Assembly (NCBI GenBank): GCA_944321865.1
Contig: CALUMZ010000002.1
Span: 1-64,000 of the forward strand
Direction: 5' to 3'
DNA from: an uncultured Muribaculaceae bacterium
GTDB taxonomy: Bacteria > Bacteroidota > Bacteroidia > Bacteroidales > Muribaculaceae
DNA: 64,000 bases
The notes under the pieces: generated by a model
What the model was told of the DNA's origin: nothing
Databases searched by the model: none
What the model saw: only the letters and a program-made list of their open reading frames with translations
Translations under genes and position numbers: made by a program
Part shown: piece after piece, positions 55,752 through 64,000 of the stretch
Numbering within the stretch: position 1 is the stretch's first letter
Layout: every line of letters begins with the position of its first letter

Positions 55752-56855
55752 ATGGCTCTCCAATGTGGCATAGTGGGACTGCCCAACGTGGGCAAGTCCA
55801 CCCTATTCAACTGTCTTTCAAACGCTAAGGCTCAATCGGCCAATTTCCCTTTCTGCACCATCGAACCCAATGTGGGCGTAATCACTGTTCCCGACGAACG
55901 CCTCAACGTGCTCGCGCGGTTGGTCAACCCGCAAAAAATCGTACCGACAACCGTCGAAATCGTAGACATCGCCGGCCTCGTGAAAGGTGCCTCCAAGGGT
56001 GAAGGCCTCGGCAATAAGTTCCTCGCCAACATACGCGAAACCGATGCCATACTGCACGTGCTGCGCTGCTTCGACGACGACAACATAACCCACGTCGACG
56101 GCTCGGTCGACCCTGTCCGCGACAAGGAAATCATCGACTATGAGCTGCAATTGAAAGACCTCGAAACCATCGAGAGCCGCATCACCCGCGTCCAAAAGCA
56201 GGCCACTACCGGCGGCGACAAACAGGCCAAGCTGCAATATGAAGTGCTCAGCCGCTATAAGGAAGCACTCGAGCAAGGCAAGGCAGCACGCACCGTGCAA
56301 TTTGAAAGCAAGGAAGAGTTGAAAGCCGCACACGACCTGTTCCTGCTCACCAACAAACCGGTGCTATACGTCTGCAACGTCGATGACGCAAGTGCCGTCA
56401 ACGGCAACCGCTACGTCGACATGGTGCGCGAAGCAGTCAAGGAAGAAGGTGCCGACATTCTCATCGTGGCAGCCAAGATAGAATCGGAAATCGCCGAATT
56501 GGATAGCTACGAAGACAAGCAAATGTTCCTTGCCGAAATAGGCCTTGAAGAATCGGGCGTAAACCGCCTCATCAAGGCTGCCTACAAGTTGCTCAACCTC
56601 GAAACATTCCTAACCGCCGGCCCGCAAGAAGTGCGCGCATGGACATTCCGCCGCGGAAGCAAGGCTCCACAATGCGCCGGTGTGATACACAGCGACTTCG
56701 AGAAAGGTTTCATTCGCGCCGAAGTAATCAAGTATGACGACTACGTTGCGCTCGGCAGCGAGGCCGCCGTCAAAGAAGCCGGCAAAATGTACGTCGAGGG
56801 CAAGGACTACGTAGTCCAAGACGGCGACATCATGCACTTCCGCTTCAATGTGTAA
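55752..56855 (+). CDS. ychF: YchF/OLA1-type ATPase
   Basis: 367 residues. The P-loop '[15 protein letters not shown]' (8-22), '[19 protein letters not shown]' (G3 region) and the altered G4 'YVCNVDD' in place of NKxD explain its preference for ATP over GTP. A coiled region and the C-terminal TGS domain ('[18 protein letters not shown]') complete it. It binds ribosomes and is linked to stress responses in other bacteria. Its promoter is carried by the dispersed repeat just upstream. It converges on the glycosyltransferase gene. Confidence 0.97.
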   Translation: MALQCGIVGLPNVGKSTLFNCLSNAKAQSANFPFCTIEPNVGVITVPDERLNVLARLVNPQKIVPTTVEIVDIAGLVKGASKGEGLGNKFLANIRETDAILHVLRCFDDDNITHVDGSVDPVRDKEIIDYELQLKDLETIESRITRVQKQATTGGDKQAKLQYEVLSRYKEALEQGKAARTVQFESKEELKAAHDLFLLTNKPVLYVCNVDDASAVNGNRYVDMVREAVKEEGADILIVAAKIESEIAELDSYEDKQMFLAEIGLEESGVNRLIKAAYKLLNLETFLTAGPQEVRAWTFRRGSKAPQCAGVIHSDFEKGFIRAEVIKYDDYVALGSEAAVKEAGKMYVEGKDYVVQDGDIMHFRFNV

Positions 56856-56909
56856 AGCGCCTAATGGCAGGGACGACATTCAGTGGTAAATACTCCTAAT
56901 GTAATCCTA

Positions 56910-58007
56910 TCAGCCTACTTTTCTAATGCAATTATAAACTTCCACCGTTTGCCGGGCTATGTGGTCCCAGTCATAATTGTGCAGGTCGTAGCTGCGGCAG
57001 GGCTGCACATTGGCTATTTTTCGCTCCAATGCTTGTCGCAGGGCGTCAATGTCGCCACACGGGAAAAAGTCGGCAGCGGCATCAAGTTCCGGCAGGCGGT
57101 TGGCGGGAATATCACTCACAAGCACATCGCGGCCGTAGCTCATTGCTTCGAGTAACGATATGGGCAGCCCTTCGTGTGACGATGGCAACACAAACAGGGC
57201 AGCATTAGACAGCAATTGACTGAGCCGCTCGCCGCGAATGAACCCGGTCAACACAACACCTTTTTCCCGAGCCTGCTGCTTCAGCGACAGCGAATACTCG
57301 TCCTCATGGTCGGCATCACCGGCAATGACAAGTTTAAAGCCACATTGTCCCAATCGGGAATAGGCTTCTATGAGTTGGTCAAAACATTTTTCTTTCACAA
57401 ACCGTCCTACGGCCACAATGTAACGCCCCGGTTCAAGCCCGAGCGAGGCAATGTAGTCGGTTCTGCCAGAAATGACGGGCTTGTTCACACCGTTGTAGAT
57501 CAAGTGCGACGGGCGCCCGTATTTCTGCCGAACAATGTCGGCTATCACTTGCGATATGACTATCACCGCATTGCTATATCGTGCACCCATGCGCTCGCCC
57601 ATTTTCAGCATCGTGCGGGCAAGTCTGCCCCACTTCTTGCGGTCATAGTCGGGACCGTGGTGCGTCATCACCACTTTCAACCCGAGCAGCCGTGCAAACG
57701 GCACCATTATCGACGGACCTATGGCGTGGATGTGCAGCACATCGGCTCGCAACCGTTTCGCTTCAATCACCGCAAGAAACGTGTGCACTATGGCTTCCAA
57801 GCTCTTTTTCCGTGGCGCATACACATCTTTCAACTGCACTCCGCGGTACTCGCTGCGGCGGTTGCCGTCGGTCACATAGCACGAGCGGCGTATAACTGTC
57901 ACATCATGTCCCATTGCGGCAATGCGCGGAAACAATTCCTCGCAATGCGTTTCCACTCCTCCCATTATGTCGGGGATGCCCCGTGTACCTGTGACTACTA
58001 TTTTCAT
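56910..58007 (-). CDS. Family 4 glycosyltransferase (DUF1972-type start)
   Basis: 365 residues. 'GTRGIPDIMGGVETHCEELF' at the start is typical of GT4 enzymes with an N-terminal DUF1972-like domain. The C-terminal donor-binding domain has 'IVAVGRFVKEKCFDQLIEAY' and the EX7E block 'PSSHEGLPISLLEAMSYG'. It adds a sugar from a nucleotide-sugar donor to the growing exopolysaccharide repeat. It is the last gene of the minus-strand locus, 22 bp after the radical SAM gene. Confidence 0.92.
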   Translation of the reverse strand: MKIVVTGTRGIPDIMGGVETHCEELFPRIAAMGHDVTVIRRSCYVTDGNRRSEYRGVQLKDVYAPRKKSLEAIVHTFLAVIEAKRLRADVLHIHAIGPSIMVPFARLLGLKVVMTHHGPDYDRKKWGRLARTMLKMGERMGARYSNAVIVISQVIADIVRQKYGRPSHLIYNGVNKPVISGRTDYIASLGLEPGRYIVAVGRFVKEKCFDQLIEAYSRLGQCGFKLVIAGDADHEDEYSLSLKQQAREKGVVLTGFIRGERLSQLLSNAALFVLPSSHEGLPISLLEAMSYGRDVLVSDIPANRLPELDAAADFFPCGDIDALRQALERKIANVQPCRSYDLHNYDWDHIARQTVEVYNCIRKVG

Positions 58008-58029
58008 GGCTGATACAGATATAACTCAA

Positions 58030-59100
58030 TCAGAATTTCTCCCGCAAGTCTCCTTGTGTGGGATCCTGTCCCACGTCATACCATTTCATGTCGAGACATG
58101 CGGGCTTGCCCTGAATGCTGCGCAACTTGTTGCGCAATGCCCATGCAGCAGGGTACTTCACATACTTGTGCATCACAGGCGATGCCGTGCCCACCATCCA
58201 GCAGTTTTTGGGGCAACGGCGCACCTTGGCACGGACTTCCTCGGCTTGCGGGCTTTCCCATATTTCGGCAAACGTAGAAGCCTGACGTATATTACCCATC
58301 GACTGTTTCCAATAGCGTTCCTCGAGTCCGTTACACGGATACACGTCGCCGTATGGGTCGATGAAAAAATTCATCATGCCGGCCTCGCACGGCAACATGC
58401 GACGCCCACCCTCGATGTAATTTATCAATCCCATGTTGAAGAAAGCTCGGAACCACGACTTCGGATGACTCTCTTTCAATTGCCACTCTATTAGTTGCTT
58501 GAAGTTATGGCACACTTCGTCGCGGTTAGTTATCACATTGTCGTCCTTGTGGAAATAATATGAGTTATGGAATGCCGCCGTGGCAAATTCCATTCCGAGC
58601 GATTTCGACAACCTGTACAGCGACAGCATATCGTGGGAATTATGGTTCGATACCGTGCAACCAAACCCTATATCCTTCAGCCCCATGTCCTTCAACGTGA
58701 GCAACGTGCGCAGTCCTTTGTCGAAGCCGCCAGCACGTCCGCGCAGTTCATCGTTCTTTTGCGACAAGCCCTCAATCGAGATGCGAATGCCTATCTTGGG
58801 GAACTTCTCGGCAAGACGTATCACGCGGTCTTCAAACCACCCCGACGTTGAAATCACTATACGGGGCGTTTTGGTGTAGCACACCCGCACCACATCTTCA
58901 AGATCCTCGCGGATAAACGGCTCGCCGCCGGTGAGATTTATGAATTTCAACCGCGGCAATATTTCAAGCTCCTCGGGGCGTATTTCCTGCTTTACGTCAG
59001 TTGGATTCTTCCAAATATTACACATCTGGCACCGCATGGGACAGCGATAAGTGAGGATTATGCTTGCGTCGGTCGGTTGCTGTATTTTATTGTTTGCCAT
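58030..59100 (-). CDS. Radical SAM/SPASM protein
   Basis: 356 residues from the ATG at 59100 (a frame seven residues longer exists). The radical SAM cluster motif CxxxCxxC is Cys20, Cys24, Cys27 in 'TYRCPMRCQMCNIW'. 'NLTGGEPFIREDL' and 'STSGWFEDRVIR' fit the SAM-binding core. The C-terminal SPASM region ('FFIDPYGDVYPCNGLEE', 'RCPKNCW') should bind a further iron-sulfur cluster. Such proteins occur in surface-polysaccharide loci of Bacteroidetes; whether this one modifies a sugar, lipid or peptide is unknown. Confidence 0.9.
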   Translation of the reverse strand: MANNKIQQPTDASIILTYRCPMRCQMCNIWKNPTDVKQEIRPEELEILPRLKFINLTGGEPFIREDLEDVVRVCYTKTPRIVISTSGWFEDRVIRLAEKFPKIGIRISIEGLSQKNDELRGRAGGFDKGLRTLLTLKDMGLKDIGFGCTVSNHNSHDMLSLYRLSKSLGMEFATAAFHNSYYFHKDDNVITNRDEVCHNFKQLIEWQLKESHPKSWFRAFFNMGLINYIEGGRRMLPCEAGMMNFFIDPYGDVYPCNGLEERYWKQSMGNIRQASTFAEIWESPQAEEVRAKVRRCPKNCWMVGTASPVMHKYVKYPAAWALRNKLRSIQGKPACLDMKWYDVGQDPTQGDLREKF

Positions 59101-59253
59101 ACTATAATTCTCTAAAAACATAATTCCCTTTTATGAAGGGAAAGTACAGCCCTAAACAAAGGACATTTAAAATCAGTCAAAGTTACAATTTTTCCACCAC
59201 TCACGCAATACCACGACATAGCGCAAGTATCCCGACACGACAGAGACGTTTCT

Positions 59254-60486
59254 TTATACTTGAATCTCTTTATATATCTCCGTCAAAGAGTCATAATATG
59301 CGCCGGGATTAAAATGCTTCTCGGCAAACGCCCGTGCCCGCCGCGACATTTCGGCATACCGCTCATCAGTTATCTGCGAAGCCTCCCTTATCGCTGCGGC
59401 AAGAGCATCCTTGTCAAAAGCCGGGAACACATATCCGGTCTTGTCCGGCTCGATAATCTCGGGTATGCCGCCAAGCGAAGAACCAATCACCGGCTTGCCG
59501 TAGGTGTAACCCTCAACAATGGTCATAGGATTATTTTCCTCCCATTCCGAAGGGACAATAATGAATGAAGCATTCTCTATCTCGTCGGAAAGTTCCTTCC
59601 CACTCCTATACCCGAGGAAATCAACATTAGGCATCTGCCTTGATTTTAATTCGTCAAGTAGCGGCCCTGTTCCTACAACATGTAGCTTTATGTCGGGCAG
59701 CCGTTGCATGGTCTCCATGAGGGTAACTATACCTTTGTTGGCTGCAATGCGACCAAAAAACAGAAAATAGCCCCCCCTATTCGGCTCGGGCTTGAATTTA
59801 CTTACGCGTGCGTCGAAGTTATAAAGCACAACTCCTTTCTTATCGAAAAAATCATGGCGTGCCGAATGGAATTCCTTATACCGCCGACTGACAAAGATAT
59901 AACGGTCGATATAATCATCATAATGGAACAGCCGCTCCTTATGCAACATTTCAAGCGCGCACATCCAACTGTTAACAAAACTCCCCTCATAACATCGATG
60001 CAATCCGCAATTCAACCCCCAAGATGACTTCAGGCAACTGTCACAACGTTTTTTATCAAGCATGTTAAAGCTGTCGGTCGGACAGATAAACCGTGTGTCG
60101 TGCAACGTTATCACCACCGGCACACCATGTCGCTTCAGCACCGGCAGTATCGACAGTGATATGCCGTTGAAGATATTGTGCAAGTGCGCCACGTCGGGAC
60201 GGAAATCGCAAATCAGCCGCTCCATCTTTCGAGCCGCATCACGGTTAGTGAAAAAACGCGGAATACTGCGCAACTTCCCTGCCACGCCTTTTATGTCGCG
60301 AATCTCCGGGGCATCTGCAAAATACTGTTGCCATTGCGACGGCTCGTTCTTGGGGTGGTTCACGCACATACGCGCCACCTCATGTCCGTGTTCTTCAAGC
60401 ATATTGATGGTGTTGAAAAACACAGTCTCCGACCCGCCGCGCAGGTAATTGTACTTATTTACTTGCAGTACCCTCATATTCCTCAT
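59254..60486 (-). CDS. Family 4 glycosyltransferase
   Basis: 410 residues; the start may be three codons later (MRVLQV). N-terminal 'VNKYNYLRGGSETVFFNTIN' and 'DVAHLHNIFNGISLSILPVL' form the acceptor domain. C-terminal 'FLFFGRIAANKGIVTLMETM' and the EX7E-like 'PSEWEENNPMTIVEGYTYGK' form the donor domain. A Cys-rich insert ('DKKRCDSCLKSSWGLNCGLH') near residues 145-165 may bind metal, as in some GT4 relatives. It works in the same exopolysaccharide pathway as the neighbouring genes. Confidence 0.92.
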   Translation of the reverse strand: MRNMRVLQVNKYNYLRGGSETVFFNTINMLEEHGHEVARMCVNHPKNEPSQWQQYFADAPEIRDIKGVAGKLRSIPRFFTNRDAARKMERLICDFRPDVAHLHNIFNGISLSILPVLKRHGVPVVITLHDTRFICPTDSFNMLDKKRCDSCLKSSWGLNCGLHRCYEGSFVNSWMCALEMLHKERLFHYDDYIDRYIFVSRRYKEFHSARHDFFDKKGVVLYNFDARVSKFKPEPNRGGYFLFFGRIAANKGIVTLMETMQRLPDIKLHVVGTGPLLDELKSRQMPNVDFLGYRSGKELSDEIENASFIIVPSEWEENNPMTIVEGYTYGKPVIGSSLGGIPEIIEPDKTGYVFPAFDKDALAAAIREASQITDERYAEMSRRARAFAEKHFNPGAYYDSLTEIYKEIQV

Positions 60487-60523
60487 GCGAATTATATCTT
60501 CACCACAGATGCAGTATATTACT

Positions 60524-62704
60524 TCAGCATATCCAGAACATCATTTTTTGTTCTTTGCGTAAAGATTCAGCCAGTTGATCTATATGCCTGCGACGTGTCA
60601 CTCCGCCTTCTACCATATACACAATCGACACGCTTTCCGACATTTTATTTATTGCGCAAGCTGCATCGTCGCTATACTCAAACAACACTATCACAGAATC
60701 ATATTTATCGTAAAGTTGTTCTAACAACTGGCAGAATTTGTCATTGAGCAACATGTCGCTCGCCACACTGCCGGTATAGCCCCAACAATCAAATCCTGCA
60801 TATTTCACCGGTTCGGGAACTTTATTTGATATGTCGTCAAGTTGTCCGCCACAGCCACACGCATTGTTCAAATCGACAATTGCAATTTTCCTACCGGTAT
60901 CGCTAATATGCCGGCAAATACTTGTCACAGCTTCCGCAACACGTCCTGAATTTGTTTCCACGGCATATCCTATCGGAATCAATTTTGAATTTCCGGAAGA
61001 AAGTATGTCGGAACGCAACTGCAACACATCTTCGTATGTGGCATACCCGCCTTTTCTCACCGACAACGGCATATCATATTCCCTTGTTATTTCCTTGCGC
61101 CTCCATGTCATATACAAGACGAATAACGATGGGAATAACAATGCAACAAACAACCCCAGAACAGGGTATATAAGACTTCGCATATTAGATGCTTTGTTTT
61201 TTTCGCAATAAGCATCTTCGATAATTGTTGCCGGCACGTCATTCGATGCCATTTTCATTTGATAATCTACTTTCTTGCTCAACAATACAAGATAAACCTG
61301 ATTGTTCAACTTCATGTCACGGGCTATATCCATGTATTGGCGTTCAAGACTCGGGCTGCTTTTCAACCTTGATGCAAACTGGTTATATTGTCCTTCAAGC
61401 ACATCCATGGCAGCTCCGACATTATTCTTTTGCTGTTCCACGCTTTCTATGACAGCACCCCGCATCGCATCTATATTTGCAGTTACCTCGGCAAGAGCCT
61501 TATTGTCGGGACGAGCCGAACGCAACAACCTCATACGTTTAAGTATCAACTCGTTATAGCTATTGATTATGGAATTGCCCGAACCGCCGGAAGCACTTTC
61601 GCCATCCCCCGAACTAATGCTCGTTGTTGCCCCGGTAGACATTGACGGCAACAGCGAATACTTGCTTTCTTCGGTTGTCAGGAATTTAAGCATCAAGTCG
61701 CATATCATTGTTTGTGCCCGTGCTGCAAGCATCCCTTCATTCAACTTGCTTGCTGCTTCAAGCATTACTTCAAGTTCGATTTGTATGTCGGTAACATCGT
61801 TCTCCGACTTGAATTTTTCCATACTGGCTTCTGAGTGTATCAAACTTTCATAAGCCAATGCAAGCTGTTCGTCTATAAACTCAACGCCCTTGCTTGCTTT
61901 ATTCGCCTTTCCATCTAATCTAAACTCATTATAAAGCCTCATTAACGTATTAAGGATGGCTTTACCACGCTTTAAATTAGGATCGGAAAGTGATAAAGTA
62001 ATAAAATCGGTTTTTGTCACAGATTTCACTTTAAGCGACTTATACAATGCGGCAGTTGCAAGCACATTGCTTGACAACGACACACTCATTTCCAATTGCG
62101 CACCCTTTACATAAGCATCGGTAGGGAGCAACGTAAATTTTGCGTTATCGACTTCTATGGTAGTCGGTAAATCAACGTCTTCCGCCTCATATACAGTTGT
62201 AAACCAACCTTTCTGCGCCTTAATATCTGCCTTACCGTTTTTTTTCAATTTTATCTTGAATTGCATACCGCCATTCACCGTATCGAAATATTCGTCGTCG
62301 GCAACGACAAGCACGGGAGAATCATTGTACAATGATTTTTTGCGCATGAAACCTTCCCGGATATAATATTTCCGGTTAAGTTGCATTTCTTTTACGGTGC
62401 GTTCCAACACGTTATTAGATTGCGCCACATATACTTCGTTCTCGGACGTCAACCCTCCAAAGCCGCCCAAAGAAGAAAACATGCCCATCATTTGATTCAG
62501 TCCCGCCAAAGCCCCGCTTCCCGAACTCTGCTCGCTTTCAACAAGCATCGATGCATTTATTTCATACTTCGGCTCGCGGGTCAGTGCAAAGAATATGGAT
62601 CCCGACATCATCACAACCAATGCAGCTATATACAACCATTTATATCGCTTTGCTGCCGCAATATACCTGCGAAGGTCTATTTTATCGTTGTTAATATTTT
62701 CCAT
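60524..62704 (-). CDS. Wzz/Wzc-like polysaccharide co-polymerase with degenerate kinase-like domain
   Basis: 726 residues. Membrane segments near 22-42 and 512-535 flank a periplasmic Wzz-type coiled region. The C-terminal part (about 550-726) follows the fold of BY-kinase/CpsD domains ('KIAIVDLNNACGCGGQLDD' matches Walker A', and 'YDSVIVLFEYSDDAACAI' matches the later core). The P-loop Gly-x-Gly-Lys-Ser/Thr is replaced by 'VETNSGRVAEAVTSI', and the last residues lack a Tyr cluster. It probably sets chain length and may bind but not phosphorylate. It lies 11 bp after the polymerase-like gene. Confidence 0.85.
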   Translation of the reverse strand: MENINNDKIDLRRYIAAAKRYKWLYIAALVVMMSGSIFFALTREPKYEINASMLVESEQSSGSGALAGLNQMMGMFSSLGGFGGLTSENEVYVAQSNNVLERTVKEMQLNRKYYIREGFMRKKSLYNDSPVLVVADDEYFDTVNGGMQFKIKLKKNGKADIKAQKGWFTTVYEAEDVDLPTTIEVDNAKFTLLPTDAYVKGAQLEMSVSLSSNVLATAALYKSLKVKSVTKTDFITLSLSDPNLKRGKAILNTLMRLYNEFRLDGKANKASKGVEFIDEQLALAYESLIHSEASMEKFKSENDVTDIQIELEVMLEAASKLNEGMLAARAQTMICDLMLKFLTTEESKYSLLPSMSTGATTSISSGDGESASGGSGNSIINSYNELILKRMRLLRSARPDNKALAEVTANIDAMRGAVIESVEQQKNNVGAAMDVLEGQYNQFASRLKSSPSLERQYMDIARDMKLNNQVYLVLLSKKVDYQMKMASNDVPATIIEDAYCEKNKASNMRSLIYPVLGLFVALLFPSLFVLYMTWRRKEITREYDMPLSVRKGGYATYEDVLQLRSDILSSGNSKLIPIGYAVETNSGRVAEAVTSICRHISDTGRKIAIVDLNNACGCGGQLDDISNKVPEPVKYAGFDCWGYTGSVASDMLLNDKFCQLLEQLYDKYDSVIVLFEYSDDAACAINKMSESVSIVYMVEGGVTRRRHIDQLAESLRKEQKMMFWIC

Positions 62705-62715
62705 ATATCGTTTAA

Positions 62716-63960
62716 TTATTTTTTATTATCTGTCAAATAAATTTGTTTTCTCTCAGCTTTGGTTATTGCACGATATTTCCCGGCAATCATGCCAAGCAAC
62801 ATCATTGGCACATATCCGCCTATTTGAATAATCGTTGCTCCGGCAATACTTTCTATTAGCACATAAGCTATGGCAATCACACCTATGCCAAATTCCAATG
62901 GCCTGCCTTTGTGTATGTAAATGCGCAGCTTCTGCCATATCCACACGAAAAAATATACAAATAATATAATCCCCACCAACCCAAACTGAGCCAGCACCGG
63001 ATAATAAGTGTCTGATATAAAATCGGGCATATCGTATGACAACCCATAAATGACATCCAAGCCATACTCATGGTACAACTCCGAATAATTGACATGTGGA
63101 GATGATGAATGATTGGCATACGATGCCAGTCCCGAGCCGAATACAGGATAATCCTGCAAAATCATGAACATTCCTCCGTATAATGCCGGACGAGCAAAAG
63201 AAGCCGCTACCGTAGGATCAAACGTATCACTGTTCCCTGTAATGAAATAATAATTAATTTTCTTCCATGACACTATCAGCACCAAAGCGAAACATACAAG
63301 CAATATTGCGGCACGCTTGAGATTTAAATTACGCACCATTCCCGGGCGGTAAACAAATAACATTATCAACGCCACCACATACTCGCCATAGAATTTGGAA
63401 CGTGTACTCAACAGCCCCACCGACAGCAACATGACCGCTATAATCATATCACGTGGTGAAACTTTACCATTTTCGTCAAGGCTGCAATACAGATATAGCA
63501 TTGATAATGACAGAGATATGGTACCATAATTTGCCACGTGTCCAAGAACGGCTTTTGTCATTCCCGACACAAATATTAGCACCAACAGTGCTTCAATAGC
63601 CACACATGTCCATTTCAGCACGGTTTTCATGCCGGATGTGAAACGTGGAACTATGGCGTATGCTATAAGGAAAGGGATAAAAGCTTTTTGTTCAAGTATA
63701 AAATCATTGATTGCAGCTCCCGTGGTATTAAAGTCCCGGAAAAAGATGGTGATTATAAGATAAAACACAAACACACCTTCAACCACAAGCAGTGCCTTGT
63801 AACGCCTGAAGTCCCTGTTGACAATCATGTCAAGGGCTATCAAAAGTAAAAACAAGAACAATACCAACTCGTCACCCATCGACAAGAAGGTTAGAGCCGG
63901 TATTTGGACCAGTACCACAAACAGGAACAGTCCGAAAAATATCTTGTTAATACTTAACAT
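62716..63960 (-). CDS. O-antigen polymerase/ligase-like membrane protein (Wzy/WaaL type)
   Basis: 414 residues with about ten to eleven membrane segments and a large periplasmic loop (about 245-330) containing 'PVFGSGLASYANHSSSPHVN', the 'P-x-x-G-x-G-x' type pattern of O-antigen ligase-like proteins. In this context it most likely polymerises exopolysaccharide repeats. It is the first gene seen of the locus; more genes may lie beyond the right edge, since only 40 bp remain. Confidence 0.82.
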   Translation of the reverse strand: MLSINKIFFGLFLFVVLVQIPALTFLSMGDELVLFLFLLLIALDMIVNRDFRRYKALLVVEGVFVFYLIITIFFRDFNTTGAAINDFILEQKAFIPFLIAYAIVPRFTSGMKTVLKWTCVAIEALLVLIFVSGMTKAVLGHVANYGTISLSLSMLYLYCSLDENGKVSPRDMIIAVMLLSVGLLSTRSKFYGEYVVALIMLFVYRPGMVRNLNLKRAAILLVCFALVLIVSWKKINYYFITGNSDTFDPTVAASFARPALYGGMFMILQDYPVFGSGLASYANHSSSPHVNYSELYHEYGLDVIYGLSYDMPDFISDTYYPVLAQFGLVGIILFVYFFVWIWQKLRIYIHKGRPLEFGIGVIAIAYVLIESIAGATIIQIGGYVPMMLLGMIAGKYRAITKAERKQIYLTDNKK

Positions 63961-64000
63961 CTATACAAATTGTATATCTCATTGACCTGCAATCACAGCA

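Overview
The window reads as chromosome of a gut-type Bacteroidales bacterium, most like Muribaculaceae/Bacteroidaceae. The evidence is a SusC/SusD pair with surface lipoproteins, type IX-style C-terminal sorting domains, a homoserine kinase of the phosphoglycerate-mutase superfamily in the thr operon, many families confined to this phylum (DUF4302, Peptidase_Mx1, DUF4105, DUF3843, long SecA), and repeated promoters of the Bacteroidales form TTTG-N19/20-TAnnTTTG. Family assignments come from reading the translated sequence; no database search was run.

Layout. 1-421: non-coding, with a nested inverted-repeat element. 422-9768 (minus): nutrient-uptake locus susC-susD-metallopeptidase-DUF4302-sorted surface protein, probably for peptides or proteins. 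10411-12466: RluA pseudouridine synthase, GNAT acetyltransferase, YqgE. 12722-17739: complete threonine operon (aspartokinase/homoserine dehydrogenase, PGM-like homoserine kinase, threonine synthase). 17737-19186: DUF1016 nuclease flanked by two 61-bp repeat copies. 19229-23099: gamma-carbonic anhydrase, aminopeptidase P, Asp/Glu racemase, winged-HTH protein. 23335-26680: rsgA, MBOAT acyltransferase and its SGNH partner. 26996-29442: a two-gene unit of a YbjN-like-domain protein and an intracellular trypsin-like protease with zinc ribbon and apparently the same domain. 29462-33622: AT-rich stretch with two lipoproteins and a small secreted protein, bounded by a 31-bp direct repeat. 33707-40080: secA, a degenerate PafA-like phosphatase, DUF4105 membrane protein. 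40377-42649: DUF1016, an hsdS relic and Fic, the remains of a type I restriction locus. 42751-46742: DUF3843 and a large sorted YD-repeat protein. 46831-50923: FecCD/BtuCDF-type ABC importer with a RhuM gene inserted. 51115-54331: MFS exporter, superoxide dismutase, LPG-synthase-like membrane protein. 54332-55751: MntA/HepT toxin-antitoxin pair between repeats that carry promoters. 55752-56855: ychF. 56910-63960 (minus): exopolysaccharide locus (two GT4 enzymes, radical SAM/SPASM, Wzz-like co-polymerase, Wzy/ligase-like protein) running off the right edge.

The strongest leads are: (1) the YbjN-like/protease gene pair; (2) dispersed repeats at 54.3-55.7 kb whose gene-proximal copies keep an intact TTTG-N20-TAACTTTG promoter while the other copies have lost it; (3) a PafA-family protein and a Wzz-kinase fusion that both lack their catalytic motifs; (4) a MITE-like composite palindrome element in at least two copies; (5) a 17-nt leader motif at the same distance from two start codons in the AT-rich island.
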